Below are positions 18,310-27,870 of a DNA stretch of 64,000 nt, piece by piece. The notes below the pieces were generated by a model. The model had not been told where the DNA came from, searched no databases, and saw nothing but the letters and a program-made list of their open reading frames with translations. The stretch spans positions 248,001 to 312,000 of the forward strand of contig NZ_KB905166.1 of assembly GCF_000378625.1 (NCBI RefSeq), written 5' to 3'. Both the position numbers and the translations under genes were made by a program. Within the stretch, counting starts at the first letter, position 1, and each line of letters starts with the position of its first letter. The stretch comes from Colwellia piezophila ATCC BAA-637. Lineage in GTDB: Bacteria > Pseudomonadota > Gammaproteobacteria > Enterobacterales > Alteromonadaceae.

Positions 18310-18406
18310 ATAACGCTAAGCTAAGCGGATAATGCGGCTGGCTAAAATGTGAAGCGTAGCTAAACGCAGCCAACTGTACTTTATCCACTGTTAAACAGCT
18401 ATTTAT
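18310..18406 (-). repeat. attC site (outermost of the small cluster)
   Basis: Begins ATAACGCTAAGCTAAGCGG, has GGCTGGCTAAAATGTGAAG and GCAGCCAACTGTAC arms, and ends near CTATTTATAAG. It is followed by a decayed cassette body rather than an intact gene. Confidence 0.8.
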
Positions 18407-18410
18407 AAGT

Positions 18411-18512
18411 TTAATCAACTACACATGAACAAGCTATCTCTCCATCTTTAATCCACTTTCTATAACCTGAGCACATTTCATTTTATCGTTACTACTTCCG
18501 CAGTTCTCTCTG
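18411..18512 (-). pseudogene. Decayed small Cys-rich cassette ORF
   Basis: Read on the minus strand, a frame coding ENCGSSNDK shifts by one base in an A-run and continues NEMCSGYRKWIKDGEIACSC to a stop at 18411. No start codon is left. The composition looks coding and the position before an attC site suits a cassette gene. Low confidence: the fragment is short. Confidence 0.35.
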
Positions 18513-18950
18513 AGGAGACATTAATATGCCATGCATTACGTTAACTAAGCGCACCAAGATGTCATTCGTGGTTAACTATTTTAACTATTGATTGGTTAAA
18601 GGCTAAGCATCACTTTTACCGCAAAGCGGTCTAAATGTAAAAGTAAAAACCATCCAATCTAACGATCACTTTGGCTACGAAAGCTGACCTTTCAAGTTTT
18701 CAATATAATGACTTTTCAATGCGCCACAGACTAGGGGTTTTGACAAGCATATTGATATGAAATAACCTTTATAAATGGGTGATTTATAAAAGTTATTTAC
18801 TGCCACTATATGACTGACAAGAAGTGTGTTGTGGTGTGATAGCATGGAATACTTCGTTCTAACGTGAGCAAGCCAAAATAGTTAACCAATAATCTTTGCA
18901 TCACTGTAAGGTTTTTAGTCAGTAGTGCTATGTTGTGAATTACTGGCCGA
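18513..18950. other. Gene-free spacer with decayed repeats
   Basis: No credible ORF. A degenerate core (GTTAACTAAGCG near 18542) may be the remains of a further attC site. The segment around 18590-18660 shares TTGGTTAAA and CACTTTTACC with a segment near 26830-26870, so it belongs to an intergenic repeat family. Confidence 0.45.
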
Positions 18951-19718
18951 TTATGGCTCTTTGAGCAGGTCACCTAACTCGATGGCGGCTTGGCGCAATA
19001 CGGGTTCAAAATCGAGTAATGCTTCTAAGCTTTTACGGATCACTGGAGCATGGGTGAACAGACAGGCAAACAACTTTCCATCCTGATCTTTAATGGGCAC
19101 CGAGCAGGCAACCATGCCATCGACAAATTCTTCGTTATCAGTGCCTAGCTCATTTTTCTGAATTGTTAGCAGCTCGCTTTCTAAGGACTCAGGCTCAGTC
19201 AAGGTATTACGTGCCAATTTGTCCAGTGACAGTTTACTTATAATTCGCTGACGACGCTCTTTAGGTAGGGAACTCAAATAAAGTTTACCGCTAGCAGTAC
19301 ACCATGCGGGCGTGTGACTGCCGACCGGTAAATGGATGCGCAACGGCCAATTGGTTTGCACACGATCGTAATAGATCATCTCGATACCATCGGGGATGGC
19401 GATACCACAGGTTTCGCCAATGGTCTCCGCCAGATTTTTTAGAATGGCCTGACGTAAAGCTTTAAAACGACTGCTATGTAGCACACCTAAGGCGATACTG
19501 TGCATGCGGTCACCGGGAACTAACAAGCCACGCATATTAATTTGCACATAATTATCAGCTTCCAGTTGCTGTAACAAGCGATGAATACTGGGTTTAGGAA
19601 TATCGAGCAGAAAGCCTAGTTCAGCGGGGGACATAGGTCGTTCGGCACGAGAAATAGCCTCTATGATTTCAAGTACCCGGGTAATAGATGAACCTTTCTC
19701 TCTGCGCTGAACTGTCAT
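18951..19718 (-). CDS. IclR-family transcriptional regulator
   Basis: The start is taken at ATG 19718, with AGGA six bases upstream, rather than 59 codons earlier, giving 255 residues. An N-terminal winged helix-turn-helix (about residues 10-75, with RPMSPAELGFLLDIPKPSIHR as the recognition region) precedes an IclR ligand-binding domain. Regulators of this family control catabolic operons and bind small acids; the likely target is the four-gene operon just upstream. It is on the same strand, 207 bases past the dehydrogenase stop, so it may have its own promoter. Confidence 0.85.
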   Translation of the reverse strand: MTVQRREKGSSITRVLEIIEAISRAERPMSPAELGFLLDIPKPSIHRLLQQLEADNYVQINMRGLLVPGDRMHSIALGVLHSSRFKALRQAILKNLAETIGETCGIAIPDGIEMIYYDRVQTNWPLRIHLPVGSHTPAWCTASGKLYLSSLPKERRQRIISKLSLDKLARNTLTEPESLESELLTIQKNELGTDNEEFVDGMVACSVPIKDQDGKLFACLFTHAPVIRKSLEALLDFEPVLRQAAIELGDLLKEP

Positions 19719-19925
19719 GTTATATCCTGTGATAAATTTCGCGCTCATTATAGGCAAATCTGACGCATTTAGGCAAGCAACAGCTAGTCTCAAAGGCAGT
19801 TGAGGGCTAAACAAATGAGCTAAAAAACCATGGCTAGCCCATCGATTAGCAAGACTAGCCCATTGATTAGTACACTCGCCAACATTGCCACTCAAACAAT
19901 GACAACAAGCTTAATAGTACTTGAG

Positions 19926-21422
19926 TTAGCTCAAGGTTGGCATTGAGAACTCAGCCCCTTCACGAACGCCAGCTGAAGGCCAACGCTGGGTGATAGTCTT
20001 ACGTTTGGTGTAAAAGCGTACCGCATCAGGTCCGTAAGCATGTAAGTCGCCAAACAATGAACGCTTCCAACCACCAAAACTATGATAAGCAACGGGTACA
20101 GGCAATGGCACATTAATACCAACCATGCCCACCTGAATGTTATCCGAAAAATAGCGTGCCGCTTCACCATCTCGAGTAAATATACAGGTACCGTTGCCGT
20201 ATTCGTGCGCGTCTATCAAGTCCATCGCCTGTTGCATTGTTTGCACACGAACAACTTGTAATACCGGACCAAAAATTTCTTCTTTATAGCTGACCATATC
20301 TGCAGTAACGTTATCAATTAATGTACCACCAACAAAGAAACCACCTGGGTAACCGTCAACTTTCATCTGACGACCATCAACCACTATGGTAGCACCTTGT
20401 TCCTCTGCATGATTAATATAGCCAATCACTTTATCGCGGTGCTGGCTGGTAATAACCGGACCAAAATCGTTACTACTGTCCGTATATGCGCCGACTTTTA
20501 AGCCAGCCATGGCAACGGTCATCTTCGCTACCAGCGCATCTGCAGCAACGTCACCAACAGCAACGGCCACTGATAGCGCCATACAACGTTCACCCGAAGA
20601 ACCAAATGCCGCGCCCAACAACTGATTAACTGCATTATCCATATCGGCATCTGGCATGACGATAGCATGGTTTTTTGCGCCGCCTAATGCTTGGCACCTT
20701 TTACCATTAGCATTGGCTGTGGCATAAATATATTCAGCGATTGGTGTTGAGCCAACAAAACTAACGGCCTTAATGCGTACGTCAGACAACAACACATCAA
20801 CCGCGACTTTATCGCCATTGACTACATTCATTACACCATCAGGTAGTCCAGCTTCTTTTAATAACTGGGCAATAAATAGCGTTGCACTCGGATCGCGCTC
20901 TGATGGTTTTAAGATAAAACAGTTACCGCAAACAATCGCCATCGGAAACATCCATAACGGCACCATGGCAGGGAAGTTAAAGGGGGTAATTCCGGCCACA
21001 ACACCTAAGGGTTGAAACTCGCTCCATGAATCAATGTTAGGTCCAACATTTTTGCTGTGCTCACCTTTTAATAACTCTGGAGCACCGCAAGCGTATTCAA
21101 CATTCTCGATACCGCGTTGTAATTCACCCGCCGCATCATGTGATATTTTGCCATGCTCTTCACCAATCATTTGGCCAATTTTATCGGCATTGGCTTCAAG
21201 TAACTCTTTAAAACGAAACATTACCCGTGCGCGTTTTATCGCTGGGGTATTGCGCCATGCTGGAAATGCTGCCTGAGCACAACTAATGGCTTGCTCTACT
21301 GTTTCAACAGAGGCAAGGGCTACTTTTCGAGTAACCTGGCCCGTTGCTGGGTTAAATATATCTTGGGTACGAGCCGTCTCGGTGCATATTTCACCGTTAA
21401 TTAAATGTCCGATAATATTCAT
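19926..21422 (-). CDS. mmsA: CoA-acylating methylmalonate/malonate-semialdehyde dehydrogenase
   Basis: A 498-residue aldehyde dehydrogenase with the catalytic Cys in GERCMALS (about residue 282) and the Gly-rich FVGSTPIAEYI of the NAD-binding domain. The family oxidises methylmalonate or malonate semialdehyde to propionyl- or acetyl-CoA with loss of CO2. AGGAA lies six bases before the ATG. Next to an iron alcohol dehydrogenase it matches the DddC/MmsA step of 3-hydroxypropionate catabolism in DMSP-degrading marine bacteria. A role in valine or inositol breakdown is the alternative, but no such genes are adjacent. Confidence 0.92.
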   Translation of the reverse strand: MNIIGHLINGEICTETARTQDIFNPATGQVTRKVALASVETVEQAISCAQAAFPAWRNTPAIKRARVMFRFKELLEANADKIGQMIGEEHGKISHDAAGELQRGIENVEYACGAPELLKGEHSKNVGPNIDSWSEFQPLGVVAGITPFNFPAMVPLWMFPMAIVCGNCFILKPSERDPSATLFIAQLLKEAGLPDGVMNVVNGDKVAVDVLLSDVRIKAVSFVGSTPIAEYIYATANANGKRCQALGGAKNHAIVMPDADMDNAVNQLLGAAFGSSGERCMALSVAVAVGDVAADALVAKMTVAMAGLKVGAYTDSSNDFGPVITSQHRDKVIGYINHAEEQGATIVVDGRQMKVDGYPGGFFVGGTLIDNVTADMVSYKEEIFGPVLQVVRVQTMQQAMDLIDAHEYGNGTCIFTRDGEAARYFSDNIQVGMVGINVPLPVPVAYHSFGGWKRSLFGDLHAYGPDAVRFYTKRKTITQRWPSAGVREGAEFSMPTLS

Positions 21423-21470
21423 AAATAATTCCTAAAGTATTAAAAATAGTGATATTGGCAATGGCGTAGG

Positions 21471-22631
21471 TTAATGCCACAGCCCTTGATAGATTTGGAT
21501 AATGTCACTGATAGACGGCTCTATAGGGTTATTGCCCGGTGAACCAGATGCCAATGCTTGCTCTGCCATGGTTTGACAGGCCTCAAAGAATTCATCACGC
21601 TTAATACCAAATTTCTCTGGTGTTGGCACCGCTAATTCATCATTTATGGCACTAAGCTCGGTTAATAATTTCTGGTTAGCAAGCTCATTGCTATCTTGTT
21701 CTGTGGCAATACCCATCGCTCGTGCACAATCGGCATAGCGTGCTGGCGCGGCGGGAATTGAATAAGCGGTAACGCTTGGTAATAACATCGCATTGGAAAG
21801 GCCATGAGGCACATGAAAAAAGGCACCGATAGGGCGACTCATACCATGCACCAAGGCTACCGAGGCGTTAGAAAATGCGATACCTGCTAAAGTTGAGCCA
21901 AGCATCATTGCCTCACGAGCCTGCTGGTCACCACCATCATGATAAGCTTTACGTAAATTTGGCCCAAGTAATTTAATGGCAGCAATCGCCTGACTATCAC
22001 TGTAGGCATTGGCTTTTTTACTGACATAGGCTTCAATGGCATGGGTTAAAGCATCAATGCCAGTATCGGCGGTGATCCGGGGCGGCAAGCTTATGGTTAA
22101 CTTAAAATCGACCAACGCGGCAACGGGCATAAAGCCAATGCCAACACAGAGCATTTTCTCGTCGGTAGTTTCGTCCGTGATGATGGTAAATCGAGTAACT
22201 TCAGAACCTGTGCCAGCTGTAGTGGGTACGGCAATAACTGGCAAGCCTTGCTCTATAACCATTCGTGGGAAGCGATAATCTTGCATCACGCCACCATGCT
22301 TGGCCAAAATAGCGATGGCCTTGGCACTATCAATTGGGCTGCCACCACCAAGAGCTATAATACAATCATAGTTACCCTCTCTAGCCTTCTCTACACCCGC
22401 TTGAATAGATTTAACGGTAGGCTCCGGCACGGTATCGTCAAAGACATGGGCGGAAATGTTGTGGGCGCCTAAACTCTCTTGAATACGACGGGCATAACCA
22501 AGTTGCACCATCATCTTGTCGGTTATGATAAGCGGACGGTTGCAGCCTAAGCTAACTAATACGCTGGCTATTTCTAAGCTAGCGTTTTCACCTACCTGCA
22601 TAATGCGCGGCAGAATAACTTGAGTGGACAT
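21471..22631 (-). CDS. Iron-containing alcohol dehydrogenase (DddB-like role proposed)
   Basis: A 386-residue group III alcohol dehydrogenase. Visible motifs are GGGSPIDSAKA (NAD binding, about residues 97-107), HAIEAYVS and the metal-binding histidines in HGMSRPIGAFFHVPHG (about residues 264-279). The reaction would be oxidation of a short hydroxyacid or alcohol; in this operon 3-hydroxypropionate to malonate semialdehyde is most likely, as proposed for DddB. It lies 48 bases upstream of the semialdehyde dehydrogenase gene. Confidence 0.9.
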   Translation of the reverse strand: MSTQVILPRIMQVGENASLEIASVLVSLGCNRPLIITDKMMVQLGYARRIQESLGAHNISAHVFDDTVPEPTVKSIQAGVEKAREGNYDCIIALGGGSPIDSAKAIAILAKHGGVMQDYRFPRMVIEQGLPVIAVPTTAGTGSEVTRFTIITDETTDEKMLCVGIGFMPVAALVDFKLTISLPPRITADTGIDALTHAIEAYVSKKANAYSDSQAIAAIKLLGPNLRKAYHDGGDQQAREAMMLGSTLAGIAFSNASVALVHGMSRPIGAFFHVPHGLSNAMLLPSVTAYSIPAAPARYADCARAMGIATEQDSNELANQKLLTELSAINDELAVPTPEKFGIKRDEFFEACQTMAEQALASGSPGNNPIEPSISDIIQIYQGLWH

Positions 22632-22717
22632 TTCAACTCCTATTTATATTTTTAAGTATTTGGCTTAGTGGCAGCCTTAATAACGAAGGCCTCAACACTA
22701 GTCATCATTATATTTTA

Positions 22718-23599
22718 CTAGCGATGGCGAAAAACAGGTGCGCGTTTGGCAATAAATGCATGCATACCTTCTTTCTGCCCCTCGGTAGCGAAAGCTGCTT
22801 GGAATAAACGACGCTCATGACGCATGCCCTCAGTCAGGCTTGTCTCAAAGGCAACATTGACCGCTTCCTTCGCCATACGTACTGCTGGGCTGTTATAGGC
22901 GGCAATGGTATGTGCCGCTTCCAGTGTGATTTGTAACAGGTCTTTAGCTGGTACAACTCTCGCCACTAAGCCAGCCGCTTTTGCTTCTTGAACATCAATT
23001 GTTCTTCCGGTTAACACCAGATCCATCGCCAGTGACTTGCCGACCGCATTGGCCAAACGTTGTGAGCCGCCGATGCCCGGCAAAATACCAAGCTTGATTT
23101 CCGGTTGTCCAAATTGAGCATCTTCAGAGGCAATAATAAAATCACACATTAACGCTAACTCGCAGCCGCCGCCTAGCGCATAACCACTGACGGCGGCAAT
23201 GATAGGTTTGCTAATAGAACGTAATTCATCCCAAGGAGCAAAAATATCGTCACAATAAAATTCAGCGTAAGTCAGGTTTGCCATTTCTTCAATATCAGCA
23301 CCGGCAGCAAAGGCTCGGGCGCTTCCGGTTATAATAATTGCACCAATATTATCGTCAGCATCAAAGGCCTTTAAGGTATCAACCACTTCTCGGGCAAGCT
23401 GCCTGTTCAAGGCATTTAAGCTTTTAGGTCGATGTAGGGTGATCATACCTACCCGTTCACGGCGTTCGACCAGTATAGTTTCTAGCGCTGTGACTGTTGA
23501 TTGTGTGGTAGTTGCCGATTCAGTACTCTCTTTAGCTGCTTTACTTTGCTGCTCTGTGCTATTGGGCTTAGATTTAACGCTATTTTTGCTGTTCATCAT
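22718..23599 (-). CDS. Enoyl-CoA hydratase/crotonase family (AcuK-like role proposed)
   Basis: The crotonase domain starts about 50 residues after the start and has the oxyanion-hole block [12 protein letters not shown] and both catalytic glutamates (GGCELALM and GQPEIKLG). It would hydrate acryloyl-CoA to 3-hydroxypropionyl-CoA in the operon context. The N-terminal extension of about 45 residues is Ser/Thr/Lys-rich and unusual for the family. Starts at 23653 and 23599/23596 are all possible; none has a strong binding site, and I prefer the later ATG pair. Confidence 0.87.
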   Translation of the reverse strand: MMNSKNSVKSKPNSTEQQSKAAKESTESATTTQSTVTALETILVERRERVGMITLHRPKSLNALNRQLAREVVDTLKAFDADDNIGAIIITGSARAFAAGADIEEMANLTYAEFYCDDIFAPWDELRSISKPIIAAVSGYALGGGCELALMCDFIIASEDAQFGQPEIKLGILPGIGGSQRLANAVGKSLAMDLVLTGRTIDVQEAKAAGLVARVVPAKDLLQITLEAAHTIAAYNSPAVRMAKEAVNVAFETSLTEGMRHERRLFQAAFATEGQKEGMHAFIAKRAPVFRHR

Positions 23600-23694
23600 T
23601 TGATTCTCTTTTTTGGCATAGTAAGGATTAAGTGGCAGAAGTGACTTTGGCATAAGTCTTTAATACCATTCCGCATAAAGAAGTGACCACTTTC

Positions 23695-24960
23695 TTATAC
23701 AGATTGGTATAATTCACTATCCTCCGAATTCTGTTGAGGTTGAAATTGAGGTTGAGGTGTCGGGGCATAAGCACCATTTTTAGCCATCAATTCTGCTAAA
23801 ATGGCCTCGCGATGTTCGTTTAGCGCTGGTGACTTGAGTGGTACTTCAGGATCAATTTCTGTTAGTGAACTCATCTTTATTGGATTACCTGCGGTACGTA
23901 TTGCTCTGTCAGCTTCGCCTTTGACTTTAACGATCATGTTGCGAGCCAACAATTGTGGATGAGTGAATAATTTATCAATGGTATTTATCGGCGAACAAGG
24001 TACTCCCGCTTCATTGAGCGCATCAATCCAATGTTGCATCGGCTCGGTGAGTGTTATCGCCTCGACATCTTTAACCAGTTGTTTACGATTTTGTACGCGT
24101 AAATCGTTGGTCAGAAATTTTTCGTCTAAAGCCAATTGCGGGAAACCCAAGGCATCCATCATTAACATGAACAACGTATCATTGCCGGCACACATGACGA
24201 ACTTGCCATCACTAGCGGCAAAGGTTTCAAAGGGGGCCAGCGAGGGATGATTGTCACCGGTTCGTGTTGGTACAATGCCTTCTACGTCATAGCGTGCTAG
24301 TGCGGTTTCCATCAGTGCTGCCTGACAGTCGAGCATGCCAATATCTATTCGTGTGCCTTGCGCATCACGGGTTCGGCTATAGAGTGCTGACAAGATACCA
24401 ATAGCAGCAAAGAGTGCTGCACCTAAGTCGCCAAAGCTTGTGCCAACGCGAGCTGGCTCTGCACCTGGCCAGCCTGTTAAGCTCATGACACCGCCCATCG
24501 CTTGTACAACCATATCGTAACCGGGTAAGTCACTAAATGGGCCGCTGTGTCCAAAACCTGAAATAGACGAATAAATAATATGAGGATGGGTTTTAGCAAG
24601 ACGCTCTGGCCCGTAACCAAGACGTTCCATCACCCCTGGGCGGAAATTCTCCACTACTACATCACAACTGTCCAACAACCGCTCTAATAGCTCTCGGTCA
24701 CGTGGTGATTTTATATCAAGAGAAATACTCTCTTTACCGCGGTTAAAACACATGAAGTAGGCTGAATCTACGCCGACGAAAGGCCCAAATGCACGAGTAT
24801 CATCACCTGTACCAAAGCGTTCAACTTTAATTACTCGTGCACCTAGATCCGCCAAAACCATTGTGCAATAAGGCCCAGCTAGTACGCGAGAGAAATCCAA
24901 TACGGTAATTCCATCTAAAGGGCCTGGCTTTTCTTCTGTTTCACTTATTTGATTCATCAA
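23695..24960 (-). CDS. Family III CoA-transferase (AcuN-like role proposed)
   Basis: A 421-residue CaiB/BaiF-type protein. The N-terminal motif LDFSRVLAGPYCTM and the catalytic aspartate Asp178 (TSFGDLGAA) are present. Such enzymes move CoA between carboxylic acids; here acrylate to acryloyl-CoA fits. It is the first gene of the operon, with 41 bases to the next longest frame. The last 25 residues are Gln/Pro-rich. Single-domain size argues against DddD, which is a two-domain DMSP CoA-transferase/lyase. Confidence 0.9.
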   Translation of the reverse strand: MMNQISETEEKPGPLDGITVLDFSRVLAGPYCTMVLADLGARVIKVERFGTGDDTRAFGPFVGVDSAYFMCFNRGKESISLDIKSPRDRELLERLLDSCDVVVENFRPGVMERLGYGPERLAKTHPHIIYSSISGFGHSGPFSDLPGYDMVVQAMGGVMSLTGWPGAEPARVGTSFGDLGAALFAAIGILSALYSRTRDAQGTRIDIGMLDCQAALMETALARYDVEGIVPTRTGDNHPSLAPFETFAASDGKFVMCAGNDTLFMLMMDALGFPQLALDEKFLTNDLRVQNRKQLVKDVEAITLTEPMQHWIDALNEAGVPCSPINTIDKLFTHPQLLARNMIVKVKGEADRAIRTAGNPIKMSSLTEIDPEVPLKSPALNEHREAILAELMAKNGAYAPTPQPQFQPQQNSEDSELYQSV

Positions 24961-25616
24961 TGCTAATCCGCTAGTTTATTAAATTTCACGTTTAATTAAA
25001 ATGAGACTAAACGTATCGATTTAATGAAATTACACTGACAACCATAATGAGTCAATACGTATCAATATAGACTTTAGTAGGGTGTTATCAATAAGGGGTA
25101 TGAGTAATATGGAAGATTTTACTTATTTTTTTTATACAAATAGATTGATAATTAAAAAGGTTAACAATGTAATAGCACCAGATTTATTTTATTGTCGTGG
25201 GCTTGCAGGCTTTGTTTAAACTCGGTGGGAACTATGATTCAAGATAATTATTATTTAAGCTTAACGTTAAAATCTTATAGTCATTTTTAGAGTATGTTTA
25301 TTATCGGTGCAGGTGATATAAGTCTTTAGTTCTTTCTATTAACAATAAATTTGGCAACGATGTGAACAATAAATTATATCAATGAAATTCTAGTTTAACC
25401 CAATCAAGGTCGGTGTCATTTATAACGTGCTCACTTTAAGTAAAGTAACAAGTACGTTGCTCATTTTCTTATTGCATATATCTTGAGTGCTGAAGCTAAT
25501 CAACTAAATAAATAAGGGATCGCGTTAAAGACTAAATAGGTTGTTGGGGTAAGACTACAACAGCTGACATTTTTAGTTACGATACTAAGGCAAACTAACA
25601 CCACAGCTTAAATAAG
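24961..25616. other. Gene-free AT-rich spacer upstream of the catabolic operon
   Basis: About 650 bases with no credible ORF in six frames. The promoter for the minus-strand operon should lie near 24970-25080, but I cannot pick a clear hexamer pair. Confidence 0.5.
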
Positions 25617-25653
25617 AAAGCAGCCTAATTTTAAGGATGCTTTCGTTTTATTA
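25617..25653 (-). terminator. Rho-independent terminator, possibly bidirectional
   Basis: AAAGCAGCCT pairs with AGGATGCTTT (one mismatch) around a seven-base loop. T-rich sequence follows on both strands. It lies about 60 bases beyond the stop of the minus-strand DUF1329 remnant, which it would have terminated. Confidence 0.6.
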
Positions 25654-25672
25654 ATTTAAAATTTTATTAGTT

Positions 25673-25691
25673 AACCTCAACTCTGGATAAT
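25673..25691. repeat. Solo end of the MITE-like element
   Basis: TAACCTCAACTCTGGATAA differs by one base from the terminal repeats of the element at 31193-31432. No partner end is seen nearby, so this looks like a broken copy next to a broken gene. Confidence 0.6.
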
Positions 25692-25703
25692 GAATGTTAT
25701 TTT

Positions 25704-26090
25704 TTATAAGTACTTATTTATTATCAACCACATAGCATAAACACCTAGGCTGAAGTCTTTTCGAGAAGATTGTTGTTCAAAAACAATGGGCTCTTTTATT
25801 TCATTACTTAATAGTGCTAAATAACGTTCTGCCATTAAATCATGATAAATTTCAGCTGAGACAAAATTGGTATCACCTACTGCATATTGTAATTGGTGCG
25901 CTTCGCTGACTCGCCATAATAAATTCTTATCGTCATATAAATCAACAATGCTTATTTTCCAGCTATCTTCATCAATATAGAAGACCCACTTTGAATAAAT
26001 ATTACGCGTTGTATCTTTAATGCTTGCTTCAATTTTCCAGACTCTATGTAGCTCCTGATGATGAATAAAGTCCTGTCGGCACATTATCAT
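25704..26090 (-). pseudogene. C-terminal remnant of a DUF1329 protein
   Basis: The 128-residue frame reads ELHRVWKIEAS, YSKWVFYIDEDSW and LWRVSEAHQLQYAVGDT, the typical C-terminal third of DUF1329 outer-membrane-lipoprotein-sorting-like proteins, which are normally about 450 residues. The N-terminal two thirds and any signal peptide are missing, and the bases upstream do not code for them. Three codons before the family motif begin with a chance ATG. I treat it as a pseudogene. Confidence 0.7.
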
Positions 26091-26129
26091 GATGTAACTT
26101 CAGCGCCTTGACATGAAAAAAATGTCGAT

Positions 26130-26281
26130 AACACTTGAATGAATTGAAGAATACGGTTGTTAGCAGCGCCGGGGGATTCCAATGGCTTTAACTGAGGTGC
26201 AGTGCGTTTAGCCCCCTTCTCTTCTGGGTGCCGTCGCCACCGCGACAAATGATTTTAAATGGGCTCTAGCCCCATTTTTTC
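26130..26281 (+). ncRNA. GC-rich island ending in a terminator-like hairpin
   Basis: This short stretch is clearly richer in G and C than its surroundings and ends with GGGCTCTAGCCC-type pairing followed by six T on the plus strand (to about 26281). No ORF of reasonable length covers it. A small RNA or the tail of a lost mobile element are both possible. Confidence 0.3.
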
Positions 26282-26364
26282 AATGTTCACTAATACCATA
26301 AGGATGACATTAGGCATTTAGGAGGTGAAGCTAATTTGGATTGGTTTTTCAATTGAAAACGCAT

Positions 26365-26400
26365 AAGTAAGTGAGTGCGTGTAACGCATCCACTTACTTA
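26365..26400 (-). terminator. Strong hairpin after the cold-shock gene
   Basis: AAGTAAGTGAGTGCGT pairs with ACGCATCCACTTACTT around three bases, 19 bases beyond the stop of the minus-strand cold-shock gene. No long T-run, but stem strength supports a transcription end. The adjoining GTTATG recalls an attC core, which I take as chance. Confidence 0.5.
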
Positions 26401-26418
26401 CTTGTTATGTGCTAAAGC

Positions 26419-26625
26419 TTAAACAGCAACAACTTTATTTGCACATGGACCTTTCTGTCCTTGACCCACTTCATACTCAACAGCTTGACCATCAGCCAAT
26501 GTTGCATATTCACCGCCAGATTGAATTTCTGAATGATGAACAAATAAATCTTTACTTCCGTCTTCTGGAGTAATAAAACCGAAACCTTTATCTGCATTAA
26601 ACCACTTAACTATACCTTTACTCAT
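26419..26625 (-). CDS. CspA-family cold-shock protein
   Basis: A 68-residue OB-fold protein with both RNA-binding motifs: RNP1 (KGFGFI) and RNP2 (LFVHH). Length and sequence are standard. It acts as an RNA chaperone in the cytosol. The upstream region to about 26760 is AT-rich and could be the long leader typical for cold-induced genes, though no cold-box is certain. Downstream lies a strong hairpin. Confidence 0.96.
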   Translation of the reverse strand: MSKGIVKWFNADKGFGFITPEDGSKDLFVHHSEIQSGGEYATLADGQAVEYEVGQGQKGPCANKVVAV

Positions 26626-27526
26626 AACGTTCTCTTTATTTTTGGTGAAAAATATTATTCTGATTTGCTATCACCATTACAAAATCAGATTTTTAATTCA
26701 ATTAAGTTACCTTAAGTTTCAAATTATATTCCTGATTAGCGATGCTTACCATTTTTATTTTTCATACTAGCCACCTTTCGTGCAATAACAACATGTCCTG
26801 AGGTGGACAACTAGTAAAATTTAGCTATTCATTGGTTAAAAACTAAAGCTCACTTTTACCACTTTGCGGAAGTAAGCATTTGACAATTTAGACTGAAAAT
26901 TTTTGTATGTTTTGATCTAGAGCGGACGTACCCCATAGATAAAAAGATGAGGGTTTTGATTATAGATTTTTGCCAATGAGTCATTCAACCTGAATGTGAA
27001 CTTAGCCAACAAAGCGACCATATAGACATTACAATTAAAGCGACAACTCTTCCGAAATCTTTCTCTTATATTTTACAGGCACCCCCTATTCTCACTTCGA
27101 GTGTCAACGCAAGAACTGCTTCGCACCCTTGAAACCCTATGACTTGTAGTATAACTGACGAAGCCAAGCGAGCGACGCGATATACTGTTCCCTGCGTTAG
27201 ATCCGCACCCAATACATTCATACGGTAGAACTGGCGAAGCCATGGCTACGTAGAGAAGCAAGGTAGATTAGTGACAAATAACACATTCAATTACGTTTAC
27301 CACACATCAATACCTACCTTTGATAGCTATCATACTGCATGAAAATAAAGATGAAATAAATTACAGATAACTGTTGTCTGCTCATATGGCATGAGGAAAA
27401 ATTCGTTTCATTGAGTTGGGCAGATTCCTGACTTCCTAATCAGATAAGTGAGAATGTTATGTCTAAGTTAAACCGCACAAAATTAAAGTTATCAATGGTA
27501 ATGACTAGTATTTGTTCAGAATTAGT
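26626..27526. other. Gene-free region with csp leader and repeats
   Basis: Apart from the presumed leader of the cold-shock gene, 900 bases hold no credible gene. The repeat at 26934-27045 is listed separately. Open frames near 27073-27261 have a composition unlike protein and are rejected. Confidence 0.5.
26934..27045. repeat. Intergenic repeat, copy A
   Basis: Begins TACCCCATAGATAAAAA and contains CAATGAGTCATTCAACCTGA and AGCCAACAAAGCG. Aligns along about 105 bases, with roughly three quarters of positions identical by eye, to the segment at 44080-44185. Confidence 0.7.
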
Positions 27527-27637
27527 GTGAATTATAACAAGCTTAGCAAGAAACCTCCTAAGAAGTTTGCCTCAATGGCATCAGGTGTTAAGCGCACCAT
27601 GGTTTTAATCAATGCTGCTATAGATGCATTGCCCTAA
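27527..27637 (+). CDS. Possible very small ORF or gene fragment
   Basis: A 36-codon frame from GTG reads like protein (KKFASMASGVKRTMVLINAA) and ends in TAA. No ribosome binding site is visible. It could be the tail of a decayed gene, given the decayed frames that follow at 28032. Confidence 0.25.
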   Translation: MNYNKLSKKPPKKFASMASGVKRTMVLINAAIDALP

Positions 27638-27720
27638 GTGTTTGTATTACGCGTCTCAATGACCCGTAATTTTGTTTGAGTGGAGGGATGTTCCTCCCTA
27701 AGTTAAAAAGTGAGAAACGT

Positions 27721-27870
27721 ATGAATGGCATTATGAATCTAATTCTAAACGACCCAATGACCCAATGGACATTCGGTGGTAGCTTCGTCCTTCTTTGTAT
27801 TATGGGCTATTATACCTGGTTCTTCATCAGCAAAGTGATGAATTCCCCTGATAAAGATCATAGCGAGTGA
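27721..27870 (+). CDS. Small DUF3149-like membrane protein
   Basis: A 49-residue protein (from ATG 27721; ATG 27733 is possible) with one hydrophobic helix and the sequence FGGSFVLLCIMGYYTWFFI, typical of the short DUF3149 membrane proteins. A GAGAA precedes the first ATG by a few bases. Function of the family is unknown. The longer frame from 27676 lacks a good start. Confidence 0.65.
   Translation: MNGIMNLILNDPMTQWTFGGSFVLLCIMGYYTWFFISKVMNSPDKDHSE

Noticed and set aside
26360..26408. attC-like look of the hairpin after the cold-shock gene
   Set aside because: GTTATG at one end fits, but the two-arm structure and other cores are missing; a terminator explains it better.
27073..27261. 62-codon minus-strand frame rich in Ser and Arg
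   Set aside because: Composition is that of random sequence and there is no start signal; no conserved feature.
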